Shown: positions 8,731 to 18,706, counted from the first letter of the stretch. The stretch: DNA of 64,000 nt from Natronorubrum halalkaliphilum (GCF_009834785.1 NZ_WUYX01000069.1:145697-209696); one strand, 5' to 3'. Program-made: numbers and translations. Notes: a model not told the origin generated them from the sequence alone.

Positions 8731-10256
8731 TACAGCTCACCTCCGTTCTCGAGGATCGGATCGACTGCGTCAGTTATCATCTCGAAGATCAGGTCGGGAG
8801 CCACGCCGAGGGCGATAATGATCCCCAGCAACACGAACATCGGCGCGATGTCGTGAAGCGGCGCGCGGCTCACTTCGTAGTCGGTTTCGAGTCGGTACGG
8901 GCCGAAGACGGCGCGCTGGAGCGCAAACAGCAGGTAGCCGGCGACGAGCACGATGCCGAACATCGCCAGTGCGGTAAACAGCGGCGCGTAGTCGAATCCG
9001 GCGCCGAACGCGCCGAAGAAGATGAAGTACTCCGCCGCGAAGCCGGACATGAGTGGCAGTCCCATGTAGCCGAACGCGCCGGCGACCAGAATGCCCACGG
9101 CGACGGGCATCCGATCCGCCATCCCGGACATGTCGGTGACGAGCCGGGTGTGGGTCGCGTTGTAGATGACGCCGACGGCCATGAACATCAGCCCCGAAAT
9201 GAGGCCGTGAGAGACCATCTGGAAGGTCGCGCCGCCGATCCCGAACTGGGTGTAAGCGACCAGTCCGAGGATGACGTAGCCCATCGACGACACTGAAGAG
9301 TAGGCGACGATCCGTTTCAGGTCGGTCTGGGCCAGCGCGAGCATCGCGCCGTAGATGACGCTGATGACCGCGATAGCCGCGATCGGCACCGCGTACGTCT
9401 CGACCTGATCCGGGAACATCGTGAAGTTGAATCGCAGCAGTGCGTAGGTCCCCATCTTCAGCAGGACGCCGGCCAGCAGCACGGAAGCGGGCGTCGGCGC
9501 TTCGACGTGGGCGTCCGGCAGCCACGTGTGGAACGGCACGACCGGCACCTTCACCGCAAAGCCGAGGAACATCGCGACGAACACCACCGAGGCGAGCGTC
9601 GTGCCCTCGAGGCCGAACAGTCCGTCCGGACCGCCGTTGAGCATCGCGTTCGCGACTTCGGGGAGTGCGAAACTCGTCACGCCGTCGCCGAGGCCGAGAA
9701 CGAGCGCGATGAACGCACCGAACATCAGCAGCGACGCCACGTTCGTGTAGACGAAGAACTTGATCGCGGCGTACTTCCGGCGCGGGCCGCCCCAGATCCC
9801 GATCAACAGGTACATCGGGATCAGGACGGCCTCCCAGAAAATGAACCAGAGGAAGAAATCGAGCGCCGCGAAGACGCCGATCAGGTTCGCCTCGATGAAG
9901 AGGATGAGCCCGTAGAACTGGGACTCGCGGTTGTCGATCGGCGTCCACGAACTCATGATCGCGAGCGACGTGAGGATCGTCGTCAGGACCACGAGCGGCA
10001 GGCTGATGCCGTCGAGGCCGACGAACCACGAAATCGTGTAGCTGCCGAGGTCGATCCACTCGACCTGGGACTCGAAGGCGAGCGTGCCGTCGAGCAAGGC
10101 GTTACCGCTGCCGTCGAAGGCCGCGAACATCCACAGGCTGAGCGCGGCGGGCACCAGACTGATGGCGAACGCCAGTTTGCCGGCGATGCGATTCGGCGCG
10201 ACGAACGTGACCAGTGCGCCGACCAGTGCGACTGCGAGCAGTGCTTCGATCATCAT
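8730..10256 (-). CDS. nuoM: NADH-quinone oxidoreductase subunit M
   Basis: About 508 residues and 14 membrane segments. Antiporter-like subunit with the conserved glutamate helix FLWFIFWEAVLIPMYL, the HTWLPDAHVEAPTPASV loop and VLLKMGTYALLRF lysine helix, then TDLKRIVAYSSVSSMGY. The frame is open to a GTG at 10265, but ATG 10256 is preferred because it creates the same 4-nt ATGA overlap with the nuoL stop codon as several other junctions in this operon. Confidence 0.95.
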   Translation of the reverse strand: MMIEALLAVALVGALVTFVAPNRIAGKLAFAISLVPAALSLWMFAAFDGSGNALLDGTLAFESQVEWIDLGSYTISWFVGLDGISLPLVVLTTILTSLAIMSSWTPIDNRESQFYGLILFIEANLIGVFAALDFFLWFIFWEAVLIPMYLLIGIWGGPRRKYAAIKFFVYTNVASLLMFGAFIALVLGLGDGVTSFALPEVANAMLNGGPDGLFGLEGTTLASVVFVAMFLGFAVKVPVVPFHTWLPDAHVEAPTPASVLLAGVLLKMGTYALLRFNFTMFPDQVETYAVPIAAIAVISVIYGAMLALAQTDLKRIVAYSSVSSMGYVILGLVAYTQFGIGGATFQMVSHGLISGLMFMAVGVIYNATHTRLVTDMSGMADRMPVAVGILVAGAFGYMGLPLMSGFAAEYFIFFGAFGAGFDYAPLFTALAMFGIVLVAGYLLFALQRAVFGPYRLETDYEVSRAPLHDIAPMFVLLGIIIALGVAPDLIFEMITDAVDPILENGGEL

Positions 10257-12289
10257 AGGAACCACCCTCCGTAGAGTCCGAGGACGAGTAGTAAGCCGAT
10301 GAACCCGGCCACCAACAGCGCCGCGTAGTTCGTCACGATCCCCGTCTGGAGACGTTTCATCCAGCTACTGCCGAACAGGCTGGCGGTCGAGACGCCGTTG
10401 ACGGTGCCGTCGATGACCGTCTGATCGAACCGGTCGGCTGCGCGTGCAACCGGTCGCGTGAGGCCGTTCGCGAGCCAGACCTGATACTCGTCCTGATAGT
10501 AGTTGGCTTCGGCGGCGTCGCCGACGGTTCCGAGGCGGTCCTTGTACGGAACCGGCTCCGGAACGTTGTACAGTTTCCAGGCCAATCCGGCACCGGAGAA
10601 CGCGAGCAGCAAGGACAGGCCGGCCGCGATCAGGACGGTCAGCTGTTCGGAGCCGATGACGCCGGTCTCGTAGGCTACGAGTTCACCGTAGGCGCTGTAG
10701 GTCAGCCCCTCCACGGCCCCGTACTCGCCGTCGAGCCAGTGCTCGAGGAACGTGATGTCTGCACCCACGATCTTGGCGACCGGCGCGAGATTCGCGACGC
10801 CGGCGACGAGCGCGAGAACCCCCAGCGTAATCAGCGGAGCCTTGACGGCCCAGCCGATCGAGTGTGGGTCCTCGGCCGCTTCCGAGCGCGGTTCACCGTG
10901 GAAGGTCAGGAAGACCATCCGGAAGGTGTAGAAGCCGGTAAAGAAGACGGCCGCGAGCCCCATCGCGTAGGCCGCGAGAATGACGGGCTCCTCGAGGCCG
11001 ACGATCATGGCGTCGTACAGGATTTCGTCCTTGGACCAGAAGCCCGAGAACGGAATGATGCCGGCGAGCGCGAGCGCGCCCGCGAGGAACGTGTAGTAGG
11101 TGACGGGAGCCTTGTCCTTGAGCCCGCCCATCTTCCACATGTCCTGTTCGTGGTGCATGAGGATGATGACGGCACCGGCACCCAGGAACAACAGCGCCTT
11201 GAAGAAGGCGTGGTTCATCAGGTGGAAGACCCCGGCGACGTAGCCGCCGACGCCGAGCCCGAGCATCATGTAGCCGTACTGGCTGATCGTCGAGTACGCC
11301 AGGACCTGCTTGATGTCGTCTTTGACGACGCCCATCGTCGCGGCGAACAGTGCGGTAAAGCCGCCGACGAACGCGATGATCGCGAGCGTCGTCGGCGAGA
11401 GCGCGTAGTAACCGAACATCCGCGCCACGAGGTAGACGCCCGCCGCGACCATCGTCGCCGCGTGAATAAGCGCGGAGACGGTGGTCGGACCTTCCATCGC
11501 GTCCGGCAGCCAGGTGTGGAACGGGAACTGGGCGGATTTACCCAGCACGCCGCCCAGCACGAGCAAGCCGGTGATCGTCACCCACGTCTGAGCGTCGAAG
11601 CCGAACAGGGTGTCGCCGTCGTTGATCGCGGTCTCCGCTGCGGCGACAAACGAGTCGTCGCCCGCGAACGCGACTGTCCCGAACGTGGCCGCGATTGCGA
11701 CGACCCCGATCAGGAAGAAGTAGTCGCCGAATCGGGTGACCAGAAACGCCTTCTTCGCGGCCGAGGGTGCCGAGCGCGTGCGGAACCAGAACCCGATCAG
11801 CAGGTACGAACACAGGCCGACGAGTTCGAAGAAGATGAACGCCATCAGCAGGTTGTCCGCGTAGACGAAGGCGAGCATACTGAACGTAAAGAGCCCGAGT
11901 CCGGCGTAGTACCGCGGCAGACCGGTCTCGCCCTCGGCGTTCATGTAGCCGAGACTGAACACGTGGACGAGGAACGCGACGAGCGAGACGATGACCAACA
12001 TCAGCGCCGCGAGCGGGTCGATCAGGATCCCGAAGGTAAAGTCGATGCCCTCGGTACCGACCTCGCTTGCGGCCGCGCCGGCCGTCCACTCGTACAGCGT
12101 CTCGTGATACACTTCGCCGCTCGCGACCGCCGCCAGCATCCACAGCGAGAACAGCAGGGAGCCTGCCGTCGCCGCGATGCCCGGAATCGCGCCTTTCTTC
12201 GGCAACCACTTGCCGAAGGTAAGCGCGACTACGAAGGCCACGAGGGGGAACGCCGCTATCGCCGGTGCGTAGGAGAATGCCCCTTCCAT
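10253..12289 (-). CDS. nuoL: NADH-quinone oxidoreductase subunit L
   Basis: 678 residues, the largest antiporter-like subunit. Marks include FFELVGLCSYLLIGFW (glutamate helix), HTWLPDAMEGPTTVSALIHA, the VVKDDIKQVLAYSTISQYGY segment and a C-terminal membrane extension corresponding to the long lateral helix plus anchor. It starts at ATG 12289, one base after the nuoK stop, and overlaps nuoM by 4 nt. It acts at the distal end of the complex I membrane arm in proton translocation. Confidence 0.95.
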   Translation of the reverse strand: MEGAFSYAPAIAAFPLVAFVVALTFGKWLPKKGAIPGIAATAGSLLFSLWMLAAVASGEVYHETLYEWTAGAAASEVGTEGIDFTFGILIDPLAALMLVIVSLVAFLVHVFSLGYMNAEGETGLPRYYAGLGLFTFSMLAFVYADNLLMAFIFFELVGLCSYLLIGFWFRTRSAPSAAKKAFLVTRFGDYFFLIGVVAIAATFGTVAFAGDDSFVAAAETAINDGDTLFGFDAQTWVTITGLLVLGGVLGKSAQFPFHTWLPDAMEGPTTVSALIHAATMVAAGVYLVARMFGYYALSPTTLAIIAFVGGFTALFAATMGVVKDDIKQVLAYSTISQYGYMMLGLGVGGYVAGVFHLMNHAFFKALLFLGAGAVIILMHHEQDMWKMGGLKDKAPVTYYTFLAGALALAGIIPFSGFWSKDEILYDAMIVGLEEPVILAAYAMGLAAVFFTGFYTFRMVFLTFHGEPRSEAAEDPHSIGWAVKAPLITLGVLALVAGVANLAPVAKIVGADITFLEHWLDGEYGAVEGLTYSAYGELVAYETGVIGSEQLTVLIAAGLSLLLAFSGAGLAWKLYNVPEPVPYKDRLGTVGDAAEANYYQDEYQVWLANGLTRPVARAADRFDQTVIDGTVNGVSTASLFGSSWMKRLQTGIVTNYAALLVAGFIGLLLVLGLYGGWFL

Positions 12290-12290
12290 C

Positions 12291-12596
12291 TTACCACCTC
12301 ATCGTCGTCGGTACCGTGACGTCGACGTCACGGAAGTTGCGGTACAACACCAGAATGATCCCGAGCCCGACGGCGACCTCCGCGGCGGCGAGCGCCATGG
12401 TAAACAGCGCGAACACCTGCCCCGTGAGATTGCCGTGATAGAACGCGAAGGCGATCAGGTTGATGTTCGCCGCGTTCAGCATGAGTTCGACGGACATCAG
12501 GAACATCAGTGCGTTACGACGCGTCAGTACGCCGAACAGGCCGATACAGAACAGGCCCATCGACAGCAACACGTAGTACTCGATTCCGATACTCAT
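12291..12596 (-). CDS. nuoK: NADH-quinone oxidoreductase subunit K
   Basis: 101 residues with three membrane helices. GLFGVLTRRNALMFLMSVEL carries the conserved glutamate (E in SVEL) of helix 2, and AAAEVAVGLGIILVLYR the second conserved glutamate. Length and topology match NuoK exactly. The ATG overlaps the stop of the upstream nuoJ2 by 4 nt (ATGA). Confidence 0.95.
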   Translation of the reverse strand: MSIGIEYYVLLSMGLFCIGLFGVLTRRNALMFLMSVELMLNAANINLIAFAFYHGNLTGQVFALFTMALAAAEVAVGLGIILVLYRNFRDVDVTVPTTMRW

Positions 12597-13171
12597 CGAT
12601 CGTCACCTCCCGCCGTCTCGGTTTCGGTGTCGGTGTCGGTATCGGCTGGTCCGTCGTCGGACCCCGTCGACTCTGCGTCGACACCGGAACCAGCGTCACC
12701 GTCACTGCCACCGCCACTGCTACTGCCATTACCACCGCCACCGTCCGTCACCGTCGGCTCGGAGTGACCGAAACCGCTCGAGTCGGGTGCCGGACCGGCA
12801 CCGACACCGGGACCGGAGTCGCCGGGCCCCGTACTCGAGAGCGCGGCGACCGGTTCGCCCTCCTCCTCGCGCTTTGCGAGGACGAGCGAGGCGTCGAGTG
12901 CGGCGTCGAGCGTGACCGCGATCAGCAAGAACGCGGCGAGGAACGGCTCGGTTGCACCCATGTTGCCGTCAGTCGAACTCAGCGCATCGAGATCGAACAT
13001 CGCGTAGCCGATTTCGGACGTGATCGAAATCCCGTCCGGAAAGCCGGCGTCCGCCATCGTGGTCGTGAACGACGTATTCAGGACGACGAGCGCCATTATT
13101 CCGAACAGGGCGACGGCCAGAAGCCCGGGCAGTAGCGTCTTCCCGAGCCGGAGCTGTGGGCCGCTCGTCAT
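12593..13171 (-). CDS. NuoJ C-terminal-type subunit (J2) with acidic tail
   Basis: 192 residues. The first ~115 contain two membrane helices (about 12-31 and 84-104) in the position of the C-terminal half of bacterial NuoJ, which haloarchaea split into two genes. The last ~75 residues are a Gly/Ser/Pro/Thr/Asp-rich low-complexity tail (SSGGGSDGDAGSG, TDTDTETETAGG) with no equivalent in bacterial NuoJ. The tail codons are short imperfect repeats of ACC/GTC/GCC type. ATGA overlaps link it to nuoJ1 upstream and nuoK downstream. The tail probably lies in the cytoplasm and may aid solubility in high salt. Confidence 0.85.
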   Translation of the reverse strand: MTSGPQLRLGKTLLPGLLAVALFGIMALVVLNTSFTTTMADAGFPDGISITSEIGYAMFDLDALSSTDGNMGATEPFLAAFLLIAVTLDAALDASLVLAKREEEGEPVAALSSTGPGDSGPGVGAGPAPDSSGFGHSEPTVTDGGGGNGSSSGGGSDGDAGSGVDAESTGSDDGPADTDTDTETETAGGDDR

Positions 13172-13437
13172 GCCTGTACCACCTCTTCGGACGCCTCTTC
13201 TTCACGCTGGGTGAGCATCACGGCGAAGGTGATGAGGATGAGTACCCCGCCGACGTAGACGAGGATCTGCATCATGGCGACGAACTCGGCCGCCAACATC
13301 ACGAAGTGTACCGCGATGCTCATCAGCGCCACGCCGAGCATGAGCGCCGAGTGCCACGGATCCTTCAGCAGGACCACGCACAGCCCGCTGGCGAGCGTCA
13401 CGAACGCAAACAGCGCGAACGCGATCGTGTACATCAT
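13168..13437 (-). CDS. nuoJ: NADH-quinone oxidoreductase subunit J (J1)
   Basis: 89 residues from ATG 13437 (the frame is open further up but that part lies inside nuoI). Three membrane helices with the family stretch FVMLAAEFVAMMQILVYVGG, containing the pi-bulge region of NuoJ helix 3. It corresponds to the N-terminal half of bacterial NuoJ. The start lies 2 bp after the nuoI stop, and the stop overlaps nuoJ2 by 4 nt. Confidence 0.92.
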   Translation of the reverse strand: MMYTIAFALFAFVTLASGLCVVLLKDPWHSALMLGVALMSIAVHFVMLAAEFVAMMQILVYVGGVLILITFAVMLTQREEEASEEVVQA

Positions 13438-13439
13438 TG

Positions 13440-13901
13440 TTACTGGTAGTCGACCTCCCCCTCTCCCTCGCCGATCCACGCGCCGCGGTCGGGTTCGCGT
13501 GACTCGAGCGGGTCGATATCCTTGTACCACGGTACTGCCTTCAGCTGCTCTTTGTTGTAGACGAAGTCGTGTTTCGTGTCAGCAGTAAATTCGAAGTTCT
13601 GCGTGAGCAGGATGGCGTCGACGGGACAGACTTCCTCACAGAGCCGACAGTAGATGCACTGTCCGATGTGGAGGTTGTACTGTTCGCCGTTTCGCTGGTC
13701 GTCCATCACGATCTGGATCGTATCGTTCGGACAGACGTTCTCACACTGTCGACACCAGATACACCGCTCCTGGCTGAACTTGTGGACGCCCCTGAACCGC
13801 GGCGAAACGTCGGGTGCGGTCTCCGGATACTCGACGGTAAACGTCGAACCGTCCAGTGCGTGTTTCATCGTCGTGGCCATGGATTTGAGTATGCCGATCA
13901 T
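13440..13901 (-). CDS. nuoI: NADH-quinone oxidoreductase subunit I
   Basis: 153 residues with two ferredoxin-type 4Fe-4S sites: C47, C50, C53 and C57 (CIWCRQCENVCP) and C82, C85, C88 and C92 (CIYCRLCEEVCP). It relays electrons along the peripheral arm to NuoB. It overlaps nuoH by 4 nt. Because NuoE, F and G are absent from the operon, NuoI is the most upstream iron-sulfur subunit encoded here. Confidence 0.97.
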   Translation of the reverse strand: MIGILKSMATTMKHALDGSTFTVEYPETAPDVSPRFRGVHKFSQERCIWCRQCENVCPNDTIQIVMDDQRNGEQYNLHIGQCIYCRLCEEVCPVDAILLTQNFEFTADTKHDFVYNKEQLKAVPWYKDIDPLESREPDRGAWIGEGEGEVDYQ

Positions 13902-14992
13902 GTTATCAGCCCCACAATTGCTGCGGTGAGGAGAAGGTTAGCAAACGAAAGAACGAGCAGTCCTTTCCAGCCGATTTCGATCATCTGGTCGATTCTGACA
14001 CGCGGCACCGCCGAGCGGAGCCACTGAGTCAGCAGGAACACCGCCCAGATCTTGATGAGGAACCAGACGATACCGAGTTCCGCCGGTCCCGGTCCTGCCG
14101 GACCGCCGAGGAAGATCGTCGCGATAATCGCGCCGCCGAGGAAGATATGGAGGAACTCCCCGAGGTAGATCAACACGAAGTACACGCTCGAATACTCGGT
14201 CTGATAGCCGGCGACGATCTCGGTCGGCGCCTCCGGCATGTCGAACGGATTCCGCCCGACTTCGGCGAAGTTCGCGACGAGGAAGAGCACGAACGCGAAC
14301 GGGTTGACCAGCGCGTACCAGGCGGGAATGTCGATCGGGCCAAGCGGCACGAGCGTCGCGGCCTGGGCCTCGACGATCGTACTCATCTGCAGGGAGCCGG
14401 CGAAAATGACGACTGACAACCCGGTGACGACCAGCGGAATTTCGTAGGCGATGTTCTGTGCCACCGCGCGCAGGCCGCCAAGGAGCGAGTACTTGTTCGA
14501 CGATGCGTAGCCGGCCATCATCAGTCCGATGCTCGCGATGCCGGCGATCGCGAAGACGTACGCCAATCCGACCTCGGGATCGGCGAGATGGATCCCGCTG
14601 CCCATCGGGATCACGGCGAACCCGAGTAGCGCCGACGCGGCGACGACGATCGGTGCGAGATCGTAGGCTGGCCGGTCGGCCTGTTCGGGAATGACCAGTT
14701 CCTTCGAAAGCAGTCGTACGGAGTCGGCGACGATGATGAACAGTCCCGCCGGACCGAGCCGATTGACCGCGATCCGGTCGGTAAACGCGGCGGTGATCTT
14801 TCGTTTCGCCCACGGACCAGCGACGCCGGTCATCGCCAGCATCAGGTTCCCGACGATAAACGCGGCCAGAAACGCCGCGAGCAGTTCGCCGCCGACGCCG
14901 AACTGATCGAGCCCCGTCAGGTCGCCGATACGCTCGGGGAGGAGGATGGTCTCGTCGTTCTGGAGTGCGATCGGTGTGATTGCCTCGACCAT
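13898..14992 (-). CDS. nuoH: NADH-quinone oxidoreductase subunit H
   Basis: 364-residue membrane subunit that lines the quinone channel. Conserved segments include RLGPAGLFIIVADSVRLLSK, the acidic-loop stretch EVGRNPFDMPEAPTEIVAGY (contacting the NuoB/NuoD interface) and YSSVYFVLIYLGEF. Eight or so membrane helices. It starts 2 bp after the nuoCD stop and overlaps nuoI by 4 nt. Confidence 0.96.
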   Translation of the reverse strand: MVEAITPIALQNDETILLPERIGDLTGLDQFGVGGELLAAFLAAFIVGNLMLAMTGVAGPWAKRKITAAFTDRIAVNRLGPAGLFIIVADSVRLLSKELVIPEQADRPAYDLAPIVVAASALLGFAVIPMGSGIHLADPEVGLAYVFAIAGIASIGLMMAGYASSNKYSLLGGLRAVAQNIAYEIPLVVTGLSVVIFAGSLQMSTIVEAQAATLVPLGPIDIPAWYALVNPFAFVLFLVANFAEVGRNPFDMPEAPTEIVAGYQTEYSSVYFVLIYLGEFLHIFLGGAIIATIFLGGPAGPGPAELGIVWFLIKIWAVFLLTQWLRSAVPRVRIDQMIEIGWKGLLVLSFANLLLTAAIVGLIT

Positions 14993-14994
14993 AC

Positions 14995-16653
14995 TTACCG
15001 ATCCACCTCTCCGAGAACGATGTCCAAGCTACCGAGCGACGCGATCAGATCGGGGATGTACTCCCCTTCGCACATTTCTTCGAGCGCCGAGAGGTTGTGG
15101 TAACACGGGCTCCGGATCTTGAACCGGGCGGGCTTGTCCGTTCCGTCCGATCGAATGTAGATCCCGAGTTCGCCTTTCGCACCTTCGACGGCACGGTAGA
15201 TCTCCGCGTCGGCGTCCGGTTTCAGCGTCCGCGGCACGTTGGCCTGGACGGTCCGGTCGTCTTCGGGCCAGTCCTCGAGCAAGTCGAGACACTGCTCGAT
15301 GATCTTCGCGGACTCCTCGACCTCCTGCATCCGACAGAGGACTCGAGCGTAGTTGTCACAACCGTCCTTGGTGATGACGTCCCAGTCGAGGTTCTCGTAG
15401 TAGCCGTACGGATCGTCGCGTCGGAGGTCGTAGTCGACACCCGAGCCGCGGGCAACGGGCCCCGTACAGCCGTAATCTTTGGCGGTTTCGGGCTCGAGAA
15501 CGCCGGTGTTGGTACAGCGGACCTGGAAGATCTCGTTGCCGGTGATGAGGTCGTTGTACTCGTCGACCTTCGCCGGCAGTTCGTCGAGGAAGTCCCGCGT
15601 CTTCGCGATGAATTCCTCGCGGGGTTCCGGCAGATCCCAGGCGACCCCGCCGAGCCGGAAGTAGTTAAACATCAGTCGCTGGCCGGTGAGGTCCTCCAGA
15701 ATGTCCTGGACGACCTCGCGGTCGCGGAAGGCGTACTGGAAGACCGCGGTGAAGTCGCCGTAGACGTCCAGTGCGAACGTCCCCAGCGCGAGCATGTGAG
15801 AGGCGATCCGACACAGCTCGGCGCCCATGGTTCGGATGATCTGGGCGTACTCGGGAACCTCGATATCCGCCAGATCTTCGGCCGCGCGGGCGTAGGCCCA
15901 CTCGTTTAACAGCCCCGCGGAGACGTAGTCCCAGCGGTCGGGGTAGGGCATGATCTGGTGGCGGTAGGTGCCCTGCTGACACATCTGCTCTTCACAGCGG
16001 TGGAGGTAGCCGATGTCGGGATCGATATCGACGACCGTCTCGCCGTCGAGGACGGTCTTTACGTGGAGGACGCCGTGTGTCGCGGGATGGTGTGGCCCGA
16101 TGTTGAGAAACATCGTATCCGACTCGGCGTCGTGGTGGTCGGGCTGAATCGGATTGGCGTGCTCGGAAAGCGTGACGATCTGTGGCTTCTCCTGATCGTA
16201 GTCGAGCGAGAGCGGATGGCCCTGCCAGGTCTCCGGCAGGAGGATCCGCCGCGGATCCGGATGGCCCTCGTAGTCGATCCCGACGAGGTCGAAGGCTTCG
16301 CGTTCGTGCCAGTCTGCGGTCCGAAACACGGGCTCTGCGGACTGGCTGACGGGGTCGTCGATCGACGTCGGGACGACGATGGAAACCTCCTGGGTCGGAT
16401 CGGCGTACTTCTTCATGTGGTAGATCGATTCGTACCGATCCTCGTACTGCTGGGCGGTCAGACAGGACAGGTGATCGAACCCCGCCTGCTCTTTGAGATC
16501 GGTGAGGACCGCCTGGACGTCGTCCGGCCGAACGACGAAGCCGGGGGCGTTCAGGTGGTCGTCGCGTGCGAGCGCGCGATCGCCGATCAGCGCCTCGAGT
16601 TCGCCTTCGGTGACTTCGACCGGTCGTTGTTGGCGCTCGAGTTCCGTGCTCAT
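14995..16653 (-). CDS. nuoCD: Fused NADH-quinone oxidoreductase subunits C/D
   Basis: 552 residues. Residues 1 to ~175 are NuoC-like ([31 protein letters not shown]). The rest is NuoD, with [13 protein letters not shown] (quinone-site histidine), the [10 protein letters not shown] segment and GERGVDY-type loops near residue 410. The two subunits are separate genes in many bacteria and fused in haloarchaea and enterobacteria. NuoD forms the quinone-reduction site with NuoB. ATGA overlap with nuoB. Confidence 0.96.
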   Translation of the reverse strand: MSTELERQQRPVEVTEGELEALIGDRALARDDHLNAPGFVVRPDDVQAVLTDLKEQAGFDHLSCLTAQQYEDRYESIYHMKKYADPTQEVSIVVPTSIDDPVSQSAEPVFRTADWHEREAFDLVGIDYEGHPDPRRILLPETWQGHPLSLDYDQEKPQIVTLSEHANPIQPDHHDAESDTMFLNIGPHHPATHGVLHVKTVLDGETVVDIDPDIGYLHRCEEQMCQQGTYRHQIMPYPDRWDYVSAGLLNEWAYARAAEDLADIEVPEYAQIIRTMGAELCRIASHMLALGTFALDVYGDFTAVFQYAFRDREVVQDILEDLTGQRLMFNYFRLGGVAWDLPEPREEFIAKTRDFLDELPAKVDEYNDLITGNEIFQVRCTNTGVLEPETAKDYGCTGPVARGSGVDYDLRRDDPYGYYENLDWDVITKDGCDNYARVLCRMQEVEESAKIIEQCLDLLEDWPEDDRTVQANVPRTLKPDADAEIYRAVEGAKGELGIYIRSDGTDKPARFKIRSPCYHNLSALEEMCEGEYIPDLIASLGSLDIVLGEVDR

Positions 16654-17357
16654 GGTGAATCAGCCCAGTTGTAGCGCATGACGAGGTCGTCCTCGTCGAT
16701 GTCGTTTGCGAGTTTCTGGACGAGTTCGTCTTTCGGCAGGTCGCCGAACTGCTCGAGTTCGTACGGTTTGACGACGACGGGCGACGATTCGCCGTTCTGG
16801 ATCCGCTCCTGTAGCTTTGCGACGCCGTAGATCAGCGCCTCCGGTCGCGGCGGACAGCCCGGAACGTGGATATCGATCGGAATGATCTCCTCGGCGCCTT
16901 TGACGACGTTGTAGCCCTCCTGGAAGGGGCCGCCGGAGATCGTACACGATCCCATCCCGACGACGAACTTCGGCTCGGGCATCTGGTCGTAAACGCGTTT
17001 CATTCGCGGTCCGAACTTGGAGACGATCGTCCCGGGGACGATCATCACGTCGGCCTGTCGCGGCGATGCGCGGGGGACGCCGGCACCGAAGCGATCGAGG
17101 TCGTGTTTGATCGCGTACGTGTGGATCATTTCGATGCTGCAGCAGGCGATTCCGAACTGCAGCATGAACATCGAGTTACCCCGCACCCAGTTCAAGAACT
17201 TATCGAACTTCGTAAGGATAAACGGCGACGCGCCGAACGCCTCCCGTAGTTTGGAGTTGAAGCGGTCGTCGACGCCCTCGCCGATCCGCGAGTCACGCGT
17301 ATCCGTCGACGGTGCGGTGCTGTCGTGGATCGATTGCCGTGGATTGTTGCTACTCAT
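16650..17357 (-). CDS. nuoB: NADH-quinone oxidoreductase subunit B
   Basis: 235 residues. N2-cluster ligands are visible: the double cysteine C72-C73 ([10 protein letters not shown]), C138 ([10 protein letters not shown]) and C168 ([12 protein letters not shown]). The first ~35 residues are a hydrophilic haloarchaeal extension. It transfers electrons to quinone at the NuoD interface. ATGA overlaps with nuoA and nuoCD. Confidence 0.97.
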   Translation of the reverse strand: MSSNNPRQSIHDSTAPSTDTRDSRIGEGVDDRFNSKLREAFGASPFILTKFDKFLNWVRGNSMFMLQFGIACCSIEMIHTYAIKHDLDRFGAGVPRASPRQADVMIVPGTIVSKFGPRMKRVYDQMPEPKFVVGMGSCTISGGPFQEGYNVVKGAEEIIPIDIHVPGCPPRPEALIYGVAKLQERIQNGESSPVVVKPYELEQFGDLPKDELVQKLANDIDEDDLVMRYNWADSP

Positions 17358-17767
17358 TGTCGATCAGTGTCGGTCGCTGCCTGACGCGGTGTCTGTGCCC
17401 ACTGTACTGCACCGTTGCGCCACGCCCACGCGAGTCCGACCAGAAGGATGCCGACGAACAACAGCATCGGGCCGAGAATCTCGAGCAACGAGATAGCGTC
17501 CGATTCGACGGCATCCAGGTACACGACCGCCCAGGGGAACAGGAAGACGGTCTCGATATCGAAGACGAGGAACAGAAGCGCGACCATGTAGTACTGGATG
17601 TTGAACCGAACGCGTGTCCCGCCGGTCGGAATCTCACCGCTCTCGTAGGTGGCACGTTTGCTCGTTTCGGGAACGGTCGGTCGCAGGAGGTACGATACCG
17701 CCATCATGCCGAACGGTATCAGCAATCCTACGAGCGCCAGCGCCCCGATAGCGATCCAATCATTCAT
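17354..17767 (-). CDS. nuoA: NADH-quinone oxidoreductase subunit A
   Basis: 137 residues from ATG 17767. Three membrane helices and the family loop YESGEIPTGGTRVRFNIQYY (the haloarchaeal version lacks the bacterial loop cysteine), followed by FLVFDIETVFLFPWA, the conserved Asp/Glu motif of helix 2. An open frame extends to 18019, but the TATA box at 17799-17807 and the family length fix the start. First gene of the 11-gene operon. Confidence 0.95.
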   Translation of the reverse strand: MNDWIAIGALALVGLLIPFGMMAVSYLLRPTVPETSKRATYESGEIPTGGTRVRFNIQYYMVALLFLVFDIETVFLFPWAVVYLDAVESDAISLLEILGPMLLFVGILLVGLAWAWRNGAVQWAQTPRQAATDTDRQ

Positions 17768-18073
17768 CTCCGTAACGTTCGGGGATTCAGACCGCACGCA
17801 TATAAGGGTTGATTGTTCGTTTTGCGGCCGCAGACGGGCTACAGCGCCGACTTCTCTCGCACCGATCCATACTGAATAATCACTGGAAACAATAGATATT
17901 GGTTTCAGGGGCCAGCGAACTGGTATCGGACGATTACTGTCGGATGAAAACCACGGGACGGCGGCGCGAAACCCGTGTCTGTGCCAAGGAAGTACTGTCT
18001 CGAAGCCGCGACTACCCACCCCGCTTCCTGTTCGGAGTGTGAGTACGCAAACTCGATCGCGGCGTCCGGCCCG
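17768..18073. other. Intergenic region nuoA / purE
   Basis: 306 bp between the nuoA start and the purE stop (both on the minus strand). It contains the nuo TATA box on its left. I see no convincing gene or RNA; the remaining 260 bp shows no strong structure. Confidence 0.6.
17799..17807 (-). promoter_or_regulatory. TATA box of the nuo operon
   Basis: CTTATATGC on the minus strand, 32-40 bp before the nuoA ATG. It is the only strong TATA element ahead of the operon and predicts a very short 5' leader for an ~10.6-kb transcript. Confidence 0.7.
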
Positions 18074-18706
18074 CTACTGATCCGTGAATTCCATCGTCCC
18101 CCGGTCGTGAAGGTCTCTAGAGACGGTCCCAACGCCCTCGCGAAGGCCGTCGTGGTAGGCGACCAGTCGCTCGCGAACCTCATCGTGCTGGCGAGAGAGG
18201 ATCTGTGCGGCCGAGAGCGCGGCGTTGAACGACTTGCCGGCGTCGACGGCGACCAGCGGCGCGCCCGCGGGCATGCCGATGACGCTATCGACGGACTTCT
18301 CCTGTACCGGGACCCCGATCACTGGCAACGGGTACGCGATCGAAGCCGTCATGTTCGGCAGGTCCGCGGACTTCCCGCCCGCACCGGCGATGACGACCTC
18401 GAGACCTCGCTCTTCGGCAGTTTCGGCGTAAGCCGTCATTAAGTCCGGCGTGCGGTGGGCCGAGGTGACGTAGGTCTCGAACGTAAACCGCTCGTCGGGC
18501 GCGCTCTCGTAGTCGGTCTGCTCGGCGAAACCGAGTTCGTCGACGAACGCGTCGTAGGCCCCCCGGCGTTTCCCGCCGGTCATCATAACCTCGAGATCCG
18601 AGTCGCTGCCCATGACGACGCCGACGTCAGGGGTCTCCTCGTCCGGCCGATCCTGGTCGGCCTCGCGGTGGAGCCGATCGATCAGGTCGCGTACGCTGTC
18701 GCTCAT
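18074..18706 (-). CDS. purE: N5-CAIR mutase
   Basis: About 210 residues from ATG 18706. Class I PurE signatures: VGVVMGSDSDLEVM near the N-terminus, SAHRTPDLM (substrate-binding His) and AGAGGKSADLPNM, then VIGVPVQEKSVDSVIGMPAG. It converts N5-carboxyaminoimidazole ribonucleotide to CAIR in purine synthesis. It is 30-40 residues longer at the N-terminus than bacterial PurE (a hydrophilic lead of helices). It follows purK by 55 bp and is probably co-transcribed. Confidence 0.95.
   Translation of the reverse strand: MSDSVRDLIDRLHREADQDRPDEETPDVGVVMGSDSDLEVMMTGGKRRGAYDAFVDELGFAEQTDYESAPDERFTFETYVTSAHRTPDLMTAYAETAEERGLEVVIAGAGGKSADLPNMTASIAYPLPVIGVPVQEKSVDSVIGMPAGAPLVAVDAGKSFNAALSAAQILSRQHDEVRERLVAYHDGLREGVGTVSRDLHDRGTMEFTDQ

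Noticed and set aside
7150-8856. 568-residue plus-strand frame
   Set aside because: Antisense to nuoN, which has full family motifs.
10739-12319. 526-residue plus-strand frame
   Set aside because: Antisense to nuoL; highly charged shadow composition.
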